The notes beneath the pieces are model-generated. The model did no database searches and was not told the DNA's origin. It saw only the letters and a program-made list of their open reading frames with translations. From positions 124,001-188,000 of the forward strand of contig NZ_JAKREU010000007.1 of assembly GCF_022664435.1 (NCBI RefSeq): DNA of 64,000 nt. Direction: 5' to 3'. The DNA comes from Sphingomonas panni. GTDB lineage: Bacteria; Pseudomonadota; Alphaproteobacteria; Sphingomonadales; Sphingomonadaceae. Positions 9,275 to 18,006 of the stretch are shown here, in pieces; position 1 is the stretch's first letter, and every line of letters starts with the position of its first letter. Made by a program: the position numbers and the translations under genes.

Positions 9275-9543
9275 AGAAGGATTCGGTTTCACGCGAAGGC
9301 GCGATGCCGCGAAGAGAATAAGGAAGTTGGTTCGCGCAGAGGCGCGGAGACGCTGAGGAGTTGCGTTCGTCCTCCCGTTTCGCGCCATTGAGACCTCAAC
9401 TCTATGCGGCTGCCGCGAGCATGAAAGCCGCTCGCGCGGCAAGACGCTTCCGCCAGCGCAACCCCTCCGCGCCTCCGCGTCTCTGCGCGAACCATTCTTC
9501 TTTGCGCCTTCGCGCCTTCGCGTGAAACCGAATCTTCCTTCCG
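9275..9543. repeat. Long imperfect inverted repeat, family C (copy C1)
   Basis: A left arm (about 9275-9365, containing ATTCGGTTTCACGCGAAGGC) and a right arm (about 9460-9543, its imperfect complement) of 80-90 bases flank a centre of about 95 bases. A second, shorter copy is at 19208-19372. With the promoter-proximal part this is all that the 400-base gap between the SUF operon and pyrD holds; no credible gene was seen there. Confidence 0.85.
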
Positions 9544-9570
9544 ATGCCACCCGGCGATAGAGCGGCGATC

Positions 9571-10557
9571 ATGGCCTGGTATCACCCGCTCCTCTTCGCC
9601 CTGGACGCCGAACGCGCGCATTCGCTGACCATCGCCATGCTGGAGGCATGGGGTAAGGCCGGCGCCCCGCTCGCGCCGAAGACAGACGACCGTCATGCGG
9701 TGACGGTGGCGGGCATCCGCTTTCCCAACCCGGTCGGGCTGGCGGCGGGCGTCGACAAGGATGCGCGGGCGGTCGCCGGGTTCCTGGGGCTGGGGTTCGG
9801 GTTCGTCGAGGTCGGCACGCTGACGCCCAAGCCGCAGCCGGGCAATCCCAAGCCCCGCATCTTCCGCCTGCCCGAGGACAGGGGCGTCGTGAACCGGCTG
9901 GGGTTCAACAATGGTGGGATCGATGCCGCGCTGGCGCGGGTGGCGGCGCTCACCCCCCGCCCCGGCATTATCGGCATCAATGTCGGCGCGAACAAGGACA
10001 CGGTCGACCGCATCGCCGATTACGGATCGGCCGTGGCCAAGGCCGCGCCGCTGGCCGATTACGTCACGATCAATATCTCCAGCCCCAACACGCCGGGCCT
10101 GCGCGACCTGCAATCGCAGCCCGAACTGGGCCAGCTGATCGCCGCCAGCGATGCCGCGCGCCATGTCGGGGGCAAGCGCGTGCCGCTGTTCCTGAAGGTC
10201 GCACCAGACCTGTCGCGCGAGGGACTGGAAGTCGCCATCCGCGCGGCGATCGATGGCGGGATCGACGCGTTGATCGTGTCGAACACGACGATCTCGCGCC
10301 CGGCCACCTTGCGGTCAGCCAATGCGCAGGAAACCGGCGGCCTGTCCGGCGCGCCGCTCGCCCCCCTCGCGCTCGCCAAACTGATCGAGGCGCGTGAGAT
10401 TGCCGGCGGCGCGCTCCCGCTGATTTCGGCGGGCGGCATCGGGTCGGCCGACGAAGCGCGGCGGCGGCTGGATGCCGGGGCCAGCCTCGTCCAGCTGTAC
10501 AGCGCGATGGTCTATGAAGGGCCGGGCCTTGCGCGGCGGATCGTCGCGGGACTGTGA
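9571..10557 (+). CDS. pyrD: Dihydroorotate dehydrogenase (quinone), class 2
   Basis: A 328-residue membrane-associated FMN enzyme of pyrimidine synthesis that oxidises dihydroorotate to orotate with quinone as acceptor. Seen are the amphipathic N-terminus MAWYHPLLFALDAERAHSL (class 2 membrane anchor), NPVGLAAGVDKDA, VEVGTLTPKPQPGNPKPR, the catalytic loop NISSPNTPGLRDLQ with its serine, and the FMN-binding SAGGIGSADEARRRLDAGAS. The ATG at 9571 is used; the frame extends 27 bases further upstream into repeat-adjacent sequence. The stop overlaps the next gene by four bases (GTGA). Confidence 0.96.
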   Translation: MAWYHPLLFALDAERAHSLTIAMLEAWGKAGAPLAPKTDDRHAVTVAGIRFPNPVGLAAGVDKDARAVAGFLGLGFGFVEVGTLTPKPQPGNPKPRIFRLPEDRGVVNRLGFNNGGIDAALARVAALTPRPGIIGINVGANKDTVDRIADYGSAVAKAAPLADYVTINISSPNTPGLRDLQSQPELGQLIAASDAARHVGGKRVPLFLKVAPDLSREGLEVAIRAAIDGGIDALIVSNTTISRPATLRSANAQETGGLSGAPLAPLALAKLIEAREIAGGALPLISAGGIGSADEARRRLDAGASLVQLYSAMVYEGPGLARRIVAGL

Positions 10558-11234
10558 TCCGGTTGTTTCGCCCGTTGCTCGCCAATGCCGGGTTCGGGCG
10601 ACGGGTGGTCGCGTGCATCGGGGCGGCGATCGGGATCGCGCTGACCATGGCGGTCTGTGCACAGTTTCCGTGGCTGGGAAGCGACCTGCCGATCATCGTC
10701 GCGCCGCTGGGTGCGTCGGCGGTTCTGGTGTTCGCGGTGCCGGCCAGTCCGCTGGCCCAGCCATGGCCGGTGGTCGGCGGCAACATCCTGTCGACGCTGG
10801 TCGGGGTGGCGGTGTTTCAGGCGGTGCCGAACGTCACCATTGCCGCCGGTGTCGCAGTCGGCCTCGCAATCCTCGTTATGTCGCTATGCCGCTGCCTGCA
10901 TCCGCCGGGCGGGGCGGCGGCGCTCACGGCGGTGATCGGCAGCGCGGGCATCCATGATGCGGGCTACGCCTTTGCGTTCGCGCCGGTCGGGATCAATTCG
11001 ATCGCATTGGTGTCGATCGGCATCCTCTATCACCGGATGACGGCGCTCCGCTATCCGCACCGGCCGGCCACACCCGCCGCGGTTCAGGCGGCGGCGGAAC
11101 CGGGCGGCGTCCGGCTGGAGGATATCGACGCCGCCTTGGCCGAGACGCCCGATGCCTATGACATTGCGCGCGAGGATCTGGCGCTGCTGCTCGAACGGGC
11201 GGAGCATTTCGCGCAGGTGCGGCGGAAAGGCTGA
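10554..11234 (+). CDS. HPP-family integral membrane protein
   Basis: A 226-residue protein with about four or five membrane helices over residues 15-155 and a soluble C-terminal tail. The family motif CLHPPGGAAALTAVIG is present, as is APLGASAVLVFAVP. HPP proteins are of uncertain function; plant and cyanobacterial relatives have been linked to nitrite transport, which is not evidence for the role here. GTG start overlaps the pyrD stop (GTGA), implying cotranslation with pyrD. Confidence 0.85.
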   Translation: MIRLFRPLLANAGFGRRVVACIGAAIGIALTMAVCAQFPWLGSDLPIIVAPLGASAVLVFAVPASPLAQPWPVVGGNILSTLVGVAVFQAVPNVTIAAGVAVGLAILVMSLCRCLHPPGGAAALTAVIGSAGIHDAGYAFAFAPVGINSIALVSIGILYHRMTALRYPHRPATPAAVQAAAEPGGVRLEDIDAALAETPDAYDIAREDLALLLERAEHFAQVRRKG

Positions 11235-11247
11235 TCGACCGCATTTT

Positions 11248-11330
11248 CGTCACCCCAGCGCAGGCTGGGGTCTCCCCGTAATGAAGCGCGCGCCTCGCCG
11301 CAGAAGACCCCGGCCTGCGCTGGGGTGACG
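11248..11330. repeat. Dispersed palindromic repeat, family A (copy A1)
   Basis: 83 bases with arms CGTCACCCCAGCGCAGGCTG and its near-complement ending GCGCTGGGGTGACG around a central AAGCGCGCGCCTCGCCGC. Other copies are at 27447-27529, 32410-32492 and 57960-58042, all of the same length. This copy lies where the HPP gene and the gamma-glutamyltransferase gene converge, so it may act as a two-way terminator. Confidence 0.9.
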
Positions 11331-11357
11331 TCTGTGGTGAGGCGGGAGCAGGCGCCC

Positions 11358-13097
11358 CTACTCGACGATCACCTTGCCCTCGCGCCGGGGATCGACGCCG
11401 CCATCGACCTTGCCGTCGCGGATGATGACGCCGTGCAGTCCCGAATCCTCGCCCTGCCCCGGTTGCAGCCGCACGCCTTTCGCGGCCAGCGCGCTCAGGA
11501 TTTCGGGGGAGAACTTGGTCACTTCACCCTGGAAACTGTTGCCGCGCGCGACGAGGTTGGGGAGCGCCAGCGCCTGCTGCATCGGCAGCTTCCATTCGAC
11601 CGCCCCGACCAGCGACTTGCCGACATAGGCGAGGATCGCGTTGCCGCCCGCCGAACCGAGCGCGCCCGCGAACCTGCCCTGCCGGTCGATCATCACCAGC
11701 GGGGTCATCGAGGAGCGCGGGCGCTTGCCCGGTGCCACCGCATTGGCCGACGCCCGCCCCTGCGCATCGCGCGGCGAAAAGGCGAAGTCGGTCATCTGGT
11801 TGTTGAGGAAGAAGCCGTCGACCATCCGCCCGGTGCCGAAGAAGCTTTCGACCGTCGTCGTCATCGACACGACATTGCCCTGCGCGTCGCCGACGATGAA
11901 GTGCGACGTGCCCGCCGGTTCGCGGGTCGTGTCGGCCGCCGCCGTGACGACCCCCGCCGGGACGCCCGCTGCCGGCGCTGGCCCTGCGGTCGCGCCGATC
12001 AGCTTCGCGCGCTCGGCGATATAGGCCGGGGCGAGCAACCCGGCGACCGGCACGTTCACGAACTTGGGATCGCCGACATACAGGTCGCGATCGGCATACA
12101 TCAGCCGGCTGGCCTCCGCGAAGAGATACCAGCTCTGCGGATCGTTCGGCCCACGCTTGTCGATATCGGTGCGGCCAAGGATGGCGAGCAGTTCGAGCAG
12201 CCCGACCCCGCTCGACGGCGGCGGCGGGGTGCAGACGATATAGGCGCGCCAGTTGCCGCACAGCGGATCGCGCTTCACCGCGCGATACGCGGCGAGGTCG
12301 GCGAGCGTCATCGTGCCGGGCAGGCTGCCGCTGGTGGTTTTGGCGACGATCCGCTCGGCGGTCTTGCCGGTATAGAGCGCATCCGGCCCCTGCTTGGCGA
12401 GGCGGCGCAGGAAATCGGCATAGTCGCCATTCTTGATCCGGTCGCCGGTGGTGGCGAGTGCGCCGCCCTTGCCCTTGAAATAGCGACGGACATCCTCCGC
12501 CTGCAGCTGCGGTGACTGGCCGCCGAGGAACCGGCCGAGGCGCGCTGAGATCACGAAGCCCTTGCGCGCGACCTGTTCGGCATCGTCGAACAGCTGGTTC
12601 CACGCCAGCGTGCCATGATCGGCATGTGCCTGCCCCAGCATCCTGACCGCGCCGGGCACGCCGGTTGCCCGGCCGCTCATCACGGCCTGAGCGAACGGCA
12701 GCGGCTGGCCGTCGGTGCCGAGCAGCATCGTCGGCGTCGCCCCGGCCGGCGCGACCTCCCGCCCGTCATAGATTTCGACCTTGCCGGTCTTCGCATTGAA
12801 ATAGGTCAGGAACGCCCCGCCGCCGAGGCCGGAGCTTTGCGGTTCGACCAGCGACAGCATCGCCTGCACCGCGATCGCCGCGTCGACCGCGCTGCCACCC
12901 TTGCGCAGCACCGCCATCCCCGCTTCGGCAGCGATCGGATTGGCAGCGATCACGAACTTCTGCGCCTGCCCCGGCGTTGCGGCAGGCGGTGCCGGCGTCG
13001 CGGCGCTGGCGACCTCCTTCTTACCGAACGACAGGACGTTGCAGCCCCCCAGCGTAACGGTGGCGAGCGCGGCGATGGTGGTGGCGAACATTCTCAT
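11358..13097 (-). CDS. ggt: Gamma-glutamyltransferase, lipoprotein form
   Basis: A 579-residue Ntn hydrolase that cleaves gamma-glutamyl bonds such as in glutathione and matures by self-cleavage. The N-terminus ends in a lipobox (VTLGGC, Cys19), so the protein is probably anchored to the outer or inner membrane. Landmarks are NPIAAEAGMAVLRKGGSAVDAA, QSSGLGGGAFLTY, the nucleophile Thr at about residue 397 in EPAGTSHFIVGD, and the downstream MTTTVESFFG and NNQMTDF motifs. Start is set at ATG 13097 (MRMFATT); ATG 13091 is nearly as good. Transcribed away from the acyl-CoA synthetase gene, with a 101-base shared upstream region. Confidence 0.93.
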   Translation of the reverse strand: MRMFATTIAALATVTLGGCNVLSFGKKEVASAATPAPPAATPGQAQKFVIAANPIAAEAGMAVLRKGGSAVDAAIAVQAMLSLVEPQSSGLGGGAFLTYFNAKTGKVEIYDGREVAPAGATPTMLLGTDGQPLPFAQAVMSGRATGVPGAVRMLGQAHADHGTLAWNQLFDDAEQVARKGFVISARLGRFLGGQSPQLQAEDVRRYFKGKGGALATTGDRIKNGDYADFLRRLAKQGPDALYTGKTAERIVAKTTSGSLPGTMTLADLAAYRAVKRDPLCGNWRAYIVCTPPPPSSGVGLLELLAILGRTDIDKRGPNDPQSWYLFAEASRLMYADRDLYVGDPKFVNVPVAGLLAPAYIAERAKLIGATAGPAPAAGVPAGVVTAAADTTREPAGTSHFIVGDAQGNVVSMTTTVESFFGTGRMVDGFFLNNQMTDFAFSPRDAQGRASANAVAPGKRPRSSMTPLVMIDRQGRFAGALGSAGGNAILAYVGKSLVGAVEWKLPMQQALALPNLVARGNSFQGEVTKFSPEILSALAAKGVRLQPGQGEDSGLHGVIIRDGKVDGGVDPRREGKVIVE

Positions 13098-13198
13098 GGC
13101 GGCCTGTCTAGCCAAGACCATCGGCCCCGTCACCCGCTCTCGGGCGTTGCCGTGTCGGTTCTGCCTGCCTACACCCGGCCGCAGGAGAAGGATAAGCA

Positions 13199-14989
13199 AT
13201 GGCCCGGCAACTCGAACGATTTCCCAATCTGGTCACGATGTTCTTCACCCGCGCCGCCGAGCGTGGGGACGCGCCGTTCCTGTGGAGCAAACAGGGTGGC
13301 CAATGGCAAGCGACTAGCTGGGCCGATGCCGCGCGACAGGTCGCGAGCCTTGCCACTGCCCTCAAGGCCATCGGCCTGAAGCGCGGCGACCGGGTGATGC
13401 TGGTCAGCGAGAACCGGCCGGAATGGTGCATCTCCGACCTCGCCATCATGGCGGCCGGGTGCGTGACGGTCCCGACCTATGTCACCAACACCGTGCGCGA
13501 CCATGGCCATATCATCGAAAACTCCGGCGCCTGCGCGATCATCGTATCGACCGAGAAGCTGGCCCGCACCGTCCTGCCCGCCGCGCTGCGCACCACCCAG
13601 TCGTCGGAAAAGATCATCACGATCGAACCGATGAAGACCGCGCAGCAGGGCAGCCTGGAGTTTCACGACTGGCATGACCTGATCGCGAAGCACCCGGCCG
13701 ATCCGGCCACGGTCGCGGCTGAGGCAGATTTCGGTCGCGAGGACCTCGCCTGCATCATCTACACCTCCGGCACCGGCGGGTCCCCGCGCGGGGTGATGCA
13801 GCATCACGGCGCGATCCTGCACAACGTCAATGGCTGCTGCACCGTGATCTCCGAGGATTTCGGCTGGGAGGACGAGGTGTTCCTGTCGTTCCTGCCGCTC
13901 AGCCACGCGTACGAACATACCGGGGGGCAGCATTTCCCGATCGGGCTGGGCGGGCAGATCTATTACAGCGAGGGCCTCGACAAGCTGGCCAGCAATATCG
14001 AGGAGGTGCGCCCGACGATCATGGTCGTCGTCCCCCGCCTGTTCGAGGTATTGCGGACGCGGATCACCAAGGCGGTGCAGAAACAGGGCCGTGTGTCGTC
14101 ATGGCTGCTCGATCGTGCGGTGGCGATCGGCGGCAAGGAGGACGGCCCGACCCTGCTCGACCGGCCGACCAAATTGCTGGTCGATACGCTATTGAAGCCC
14201 AAGGTCGGCAAACGGTTCGGCGGGCGGTTGAAGGCGATGGTGTCGGGCGGCGCGCCGCTCAACCCGGAGATCGGCGGCTTCTTCCAGTCGCTGGGGCTGT
14301 GTTTCCTGCAAGGCTATGGCCAGACCGAGGCCGCACCGGTCATTTCGTGCAACCGCCCGGCGGCGGGGATCAAGATGGACACGGTCGGCCCGCCGCTGGC
14401 CGAAACCGAGGTTCGCATTGCCGAGGATGGCGAGATACTGGTGCGCGGCGAACTGGTGATGCACGGTTACTGGCGTAACGAGGCCGAGACGGCGCGCGTG
14501 TTGAAGGACGGATGGCTGCATACCGGCGACATCGGCGAAATCGATGCGAAGGGGCGCATCCGCATCACCGACCGCAAGAAGGACATCATCGTCAACGACA
14601 AGGGCGACAATGTTGCCCCGCAGAAGGTCGAGGGGATGCTGACCCTGCAGAACGAGATCGCGCAGGCGATGATCGCGGGCGACCGGCGGCCGTACATGGT
14701 CGCGGTGATCGTGCCCGATGCCGAATGGACCCAGCAATTCTGTGCGAAGGGCGGTGCGCGCTGCGACTTCGCCCGACTGCGCGAGGACAGCGACTATCGC
14801 GCGGCGCTGGGCGCGGCGGTGGAGCGGGTGAACAAGGACCTGTCGGTCACCGAACGCATCCGCCGCTTCATCATCGCCGACGAACCCTTCACCATCGAGA
14901 ACCAGCAGCTGACGCCCAGTCTGAAAATCCGGCGGCATGTGTTGAAGGAGGTTTACGGCGAGCGGCTGGACGCGCTGTACCGGGGATGA
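13199..14989 (+). CDS. Long-chain fatty acid-CoA ligase (AMP-forming)
   Basis: A 596-residue acyl-adenylate-forming enzyme that activates fatty acids to CoA thioesters. The AMP-binding loop YTSGTGGSPRGVMQHHGA, the FLPLSHAYEHTGG motif, LQGYGQTEAAPVISCN and the hinge WLHTGDIGEIDAKGRIRITDRKKD are present. The long form and the GTGGSPRGV variant resemble the FadD15-type group. ATG at 13199 follows GGAGAAGG. Its stop overlaps the next gene by four bases (ATGA). Confidence 0.92.
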   Translation: MARQLERFPNLVTMFFTRAAERGDAPFLWSKQGGQWQATSWADAARQVASLATALKAIGLKRGDRVMLVSENRPEWCISDLAIMAAGCVTVPTYVTNTVRDHGHIIENSGACAIIVSTEKLARTVLPAALRTTQSSEKIITIEPMKTAQQGSLEFHDWHDLIAKHPADPATVAAEADFGREDLACIIYTSGTGGSPRGVMQHHGAILHNVNGCCTVISEDFGWEDEVFLSFLPLSHAYEHTGGQHFPIGLGGQIYYSEGLDKLASNIEEVRPTIMVVVPRLFEVLRTRITKAVQKQGRVSSWLLDRAVAIGGKEDGPTLLDRPTKLLVDTLLKPKVGKRFGGRLKAMVSGGAPLNPEIGGFFQSLGLCFLQGYGQTEAAPVISCNRPAAGIKMDTVGPPLAETEVRIAEDGEILVRGELVMHGYWRNEAETARVLKDGWLHTGDIGEIDAKGRIRITDRKKDIIVNDKGDNVAPQKVEGMLTLQNEIAQAMIAGDRRPYMVAVIVPDAEWTQQFCAKGGARCDFARLREDSDYRAALGAAVERVNKDLSVTERIRRFIIADEPFTIENQQLTPSLKIRRHVLKEVYGERLDALYRG

Positions 14990-15327
14990 GGAATTTCCTG
15001 TTCGTATGTAGCCAGAACAAGCTGCGCAGCCCCGCCGCCGAGCAGATTTTCGCGGATGTCATCGGAATCGAGGTATCGTCGGCCGGAACCAATCATGATG
15101 CGGAAAATCCGCTGACGCATGAACTGGTCGAGTGGGCGGACACGATCTTCGTGATGGAACGCACGCACCGCAACAAGGTGCAGCGCCATTTCCGCCGCAG
15201 CCTGAACGGCAAACGAATCGTCTGCCTCGACATTCCCGACGACTATGGCTTCATGCAGCCCGAACTGGTCGCCCTGCTGCGCGCGCGGATGGCGCGGCAT
15301 CTGCCGACCATAGCACCCGACGAATGA
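14986..15327 (+). CDS. Low-molecular-weight protein tyrosine phosphatase-like protein
   Basis: A 113-residue protein of the short COG4551-type phosphatase group. The P-loop is FVCSQNKLRSPAAE, giving the C-X5-R active site, followed by VSSAGTNHDAENPLT. The C-terminal acid expected in the DP-loop region is offered by CLDIPDDYGFM. It starts inside the stop of the acyl-CoA ligase gene (ATGA), so the two are cotranslated. Phosphatase activity is inferred from the motif only; the natural substrate is unknown. Confidence 0.82.
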   Translation: MRNFLFVCSQNKLRSPAAEQIFADVIGIEVSSAGTNHDAENPLTHELVEWADTIFVMERTHRNKVQRHFRRSLNGKRIVCLDIPDDYGFMQPELVALLRARMARHLPTIAPDE

Positions 15328-15368
15328 CAGGCTGACCGGCGACGGTGCCCCTTCGCAGGCAGGAGGGA

Positions 15369-15399
15369 GGGGGCGGCCTGCGCGATAAGGGCCGCCCCC
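15369..15399. terminator. Hairpin between convergent genes, possible two-way terminator
   Basis: A perfect 10-bp stem (GGGGGCGGCC and GGCCGCCCCC) with an 11-base loop lies between the phosphatase-like gene and the TonB receptor gene, which converge here. There is no T tract on either side, so intrinsic termination would be weak; transcript 3' end protection is as likely. Confidence 0.5.
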
Positions 15400-15405
15400 G
15401 CCCGA

Positions 15406-17811
15406 TCAGAACCCGCGACGCAGCGTCACGAAGAACTGGCGCGGTGCGCCCGCCAGCAGCGTCTGATTGTCGCCGCTCGCGGTATAGCCGTTGCTGCCGA
15501 TCGTCGCGATATAGGCCTTGTCGGTCAGGTTGGTCACGCTGCCCTCAATCGCCATGCCTTCGAGGATACCGCCGACCCCGGTCAGGCGATATCCGATGCT
15601 GGCATCGGCCAGCAGCCGCGCGCCGACCGACTGGTCGTTCAGATAGGTGAAGTAGCGCCGCGACATATAGTCGCCGCCAATGCGCGCGAAGAAGCGGCTG
15701 TCGTCATAGGCGATCTCGCCCTTGACCATATGTTCGGGCGTGTCGACCACCGTCTTGCCCGCGATCGCCTGCAGCACCACGCCCGCCGCATTGCGCACGT
15801 CGTTCCGGTAGGTCGCCTTGTTGTACGAATAGCTGGCGAACAGGGTGAGCGGCTGCGCCACGCGGAAGGTCGCCGCCAGTTCGGCGCCATAGCTCCGGAC
15901 ATTGCCCGCATTGTTCAGCGTCGGCGGGTTGCCGATAATGCCCGCGCCATTGGCGAAGCCGAGCAGCCGGTTGGCGAAATCCACATAATAGCCGACTGCC
16001 GACAGCTGCAACCCGCCCGAACGGATGCGTGCGCCGCCTTCGACCGTCTTCGACGTCTCGGGCTTCAGCGTGCCGCGGATCGCGTTGAACCCGTTCTGGG
16101 TGGTCGCGAACGGCCCAGTCGTCGCGGAAGAGACGAACGCGCGCATATTTTCGGTATAGCTGGCGAACAGTTCCGCCCCGCCGCCGAGACGGAACAGCGC
16201 CGAAACCTGCGGCAGGAACCAGTCGCGCGCCGAAATCTCGCCGGCGACCAGCGTACCGGTGCGCAGGTTGGCACGGTTGACGACGCGCATCCCCTTCCAT
16301 CCGCCGTTCAACGTCAGGTCGCCCAGCTCAAGCGTGTCGGCGACGTGATATTGCATCGTCTCGGTATCGTATTTGCCGTCCCACTGGGTGCGGTACGGGT
16401 TGCTCTGGAACTGGCGCGCGCCCCGGATCGGGTTCGCGCCGTCGTTCATGCCATAGAAGCGGCGGGCCTGCTGGAACGTATTGCTTTCATACCACAGCCC
16501 GACTTCCAGCCGGTTCGCGCCGGTGTTCAACACGGCGCGCGTCTGGTTGCCTGCCCGGTCGATGCCATATTCGGTGGTGCGATATCCGAGCGGCGAGGCG
16601 AGCCCGGCGGTCGAGGTCGCCGACGCAGCCAGCGCGGTGCCGTCGGGGCCGGGCGCGCCGGCCGGGGTCGGCGAATAGGGGGTGATCCACGATCCCTGCC
16701 CCTTGTTATGGTGGTAATAGCTGGTCGAGGTAAGCGTCAGCTGCTCGGTCAGCTTTGCATCGACGATGAACCCGCCCAGCCAGTCGCGGCGCAGCCCGGC
16801 CGCGTCGTAATAAACGTCGTCCACCGTGCCGATCCCGGCCGGGAAGGTAAGCCCCGCCCCGGCCCATGGCGCGACGAAGCCGACCGCCGACCCGTTATTG
16901 GCCGAACGATAGCCGGCCAGCGCGGCCTGGTTCTGATAGACCTTCCCGATCTGCACCGCGAGCGGGTAGTTGTCGCTGACATTGTCGTTACGCAGGCCGC
17001 GCCGCGCGATGATGTCGTAGCTCAAATCCTGATAGTCGTTCTCGCGCCGGTCGGAGAAGTTGACGAATGCGGCGATGCTGCCACGCGTGTCGATTTCCTT
17101 GACCAGCTTGGCATTCGCCTGATGCTGGCGCTGGACGCCGAAGCCCTTCCACTTGTCGGTGGTCAGATATCCGTAGGACAGATAGCCTTTCAGCCCGCCG
17201 CCCAGATCGCCGGTGTCGGCACGGGCGAATGCGCGGATCGTGTCGTTGCTGCCATAGGTGCCCGACGCGACCAGATCGGCGCTGTCGGACGGCGTGCGGC
17301 TGGTGAATTCCAGCGTGCCGCCGAGGTTGCTGGTCGAAGGAGTACCCAGCGCGCCCGCGCCTTGCGCCACAGTGGTCGAAGCGAGATTTTCGGAGATGAT
17401 CGCGCGGCTGACATGCAGGCCGTTGACGTTGCCATAGCTCATGTCGCCCAGCGGCACGCCGTCGAGGGTAAAGCCCAGCTGGTTCTGGTTGAACCCGCGC
17501 AGGCTGATCCGCGTCGACCATTCATAGGCACCGAACGCGTCACCCGACTGGAAATTCACGCCGGGCAGCTTCGACGCGGCCTTCAGCGGCGAGGTGCCGG
17601 GGGTCAGGCGTTCGAGGTCGGCGGCGGTGATCGTCTGCACCTGACGCGTCTTGCCGAAGCCGAGCACGACGATCTCGTCGCCCTCGCCTTCCGACGCCAC
17701 GGGCGCTTCGGCGTCGGGCGCGGGCGTCGGGACCGAGGTTTCGCGTGCCAGCGCATTCTGCGCGAACAGCGCCAGCGGCGCGACGCTCAGCAGCCACGGT
17801 TTGAAAGCCAT
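15406..17811 (-). CDS. TonB-dependent outer-membrane receptor
   Basis: An 801-residue outer-membrane receptor. It has a signal peptide (MAFKPWLLSVAPLALFAQNALA), a short acidic linker (about 25-45), the plug entry EGDEIVVLGFGKTRQVQTI, plug motifs ISLRGFNQNQLGFTLDGVPLGD and GGTLEFTSRTP, and a 22-strand-type barrel ending FVTLRRGF with the terminal phenylalanine needed for assembly. ATG at 17811 follows GAAGGGGAAAT. Substrate is unknown; the barrel resembles the long sphingomonad receptors. Upstream, at 17872-17879, is the perfect palindrome CGTATACG, which might be an operator. An MFS gene is divergent. Confidence 0.92.
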   Translation of the reverse strand: MAFKPWLLSVAPLALFAQNALARETSVPTPAPDAEAPVASEGEGDEIVVLGFGKTRQVQTITAADLERLTPGTSPLKAASKLPGVNFQSGDAFGAYEWSTRISLRGFNQNQLGFTLDGVPLGDMSYGNVNGLHVSRAIISENLASTTVAQGAGALGTPSTSNLGGTLEFTSRTPSDSADLVASGTYGSNDTIRAFARADTGDLGGGLKGYLSYGYLTTDKWKGFGVQRQHQANAKLVKEIDTRGSIAAFVNFSDRRENDYQDLSYDIIARRGLRNDNVSDNYPLAVQIGKVYQNQAALAGYRSANNGSAVGFVAPWAGAGLTFPAGIGTVDDVYYDAAGLRRDWLGGFIVDAKLTEQLTLTSTSYYHHNKGQGSWITPYSPTPAGAPGPDGTALAASATSTAGLASPLGYRTTEYGIDRAGNQTRAVLNTGANRLEVGLWYESNTFQQARRFYGMNDGANPIRGARQFQSNPYRTQWDGKYDTETMQYHVADTLELGDLTLNGGWKGMRVVNRANLRTGTLVAGEISARDWFLPQVSALFRLGGGAELFASYTENMRAFVSSATTGPFATTQNGFNAIRGTLKPETSKTVEGGARIRSGGLQLSAVGYYVDFANRLLGFANGAGIIGNPPTLNNAGNVRSYGAELAATFRVAQPLTLFASYSYNKATYRNDVRNAAGVVLQAIAGKTVVDTPEHMVKGEIAYDDSRFFARIGGDYMSRRYFTYLNDQSVGARLLADASIGYRLTGVGGILEGMAIEGSVTNLTDKAYIATIGSNGYTASGDNQTLLAGAPRQFFVTLRRGF

Positions 17812-17978
17812 GCGATATTTCCCCTTCGAGCAGGATGCTCGTCGGGCGGGGCCGGTAGGGAACGGGTATTACGTATACGCGACGTTATGGCGGCGATTTG
17901 ATGACCCTGGGGGAAAGGGCCGAATTTAAACCGGCCGGTTGACCACGCGACGCCACGAACCATATGGCCATGCTGATA

Positions 17979-17993
17979 TGCTGCAATGCAGCA
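17979..17993 (+). promoter_or_regulatory. Palindrome abutting the ribosome-binding site of the MFS gene
   Basis: TGCTGCA-A-TGCAGCA is a perfect 7-bp inverted repeat whose right end touches the CGGAGG ribosome-binding site of the MFS gene (start 18007). It may be a repressor operator or part of an mRNA element controlling access to the binding site. Confidence 0.55.
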
Positions 17994-18006
17994 CGGAGGT
18001 TGCCCC

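Noticed and set aside
15730..17901. Plus-strand open frame opposite the second TonB receptor
   Set aside because: Shadow frame with low-complexity Arg/Ala/Gly composition; the receptor on the minus strand is complete.
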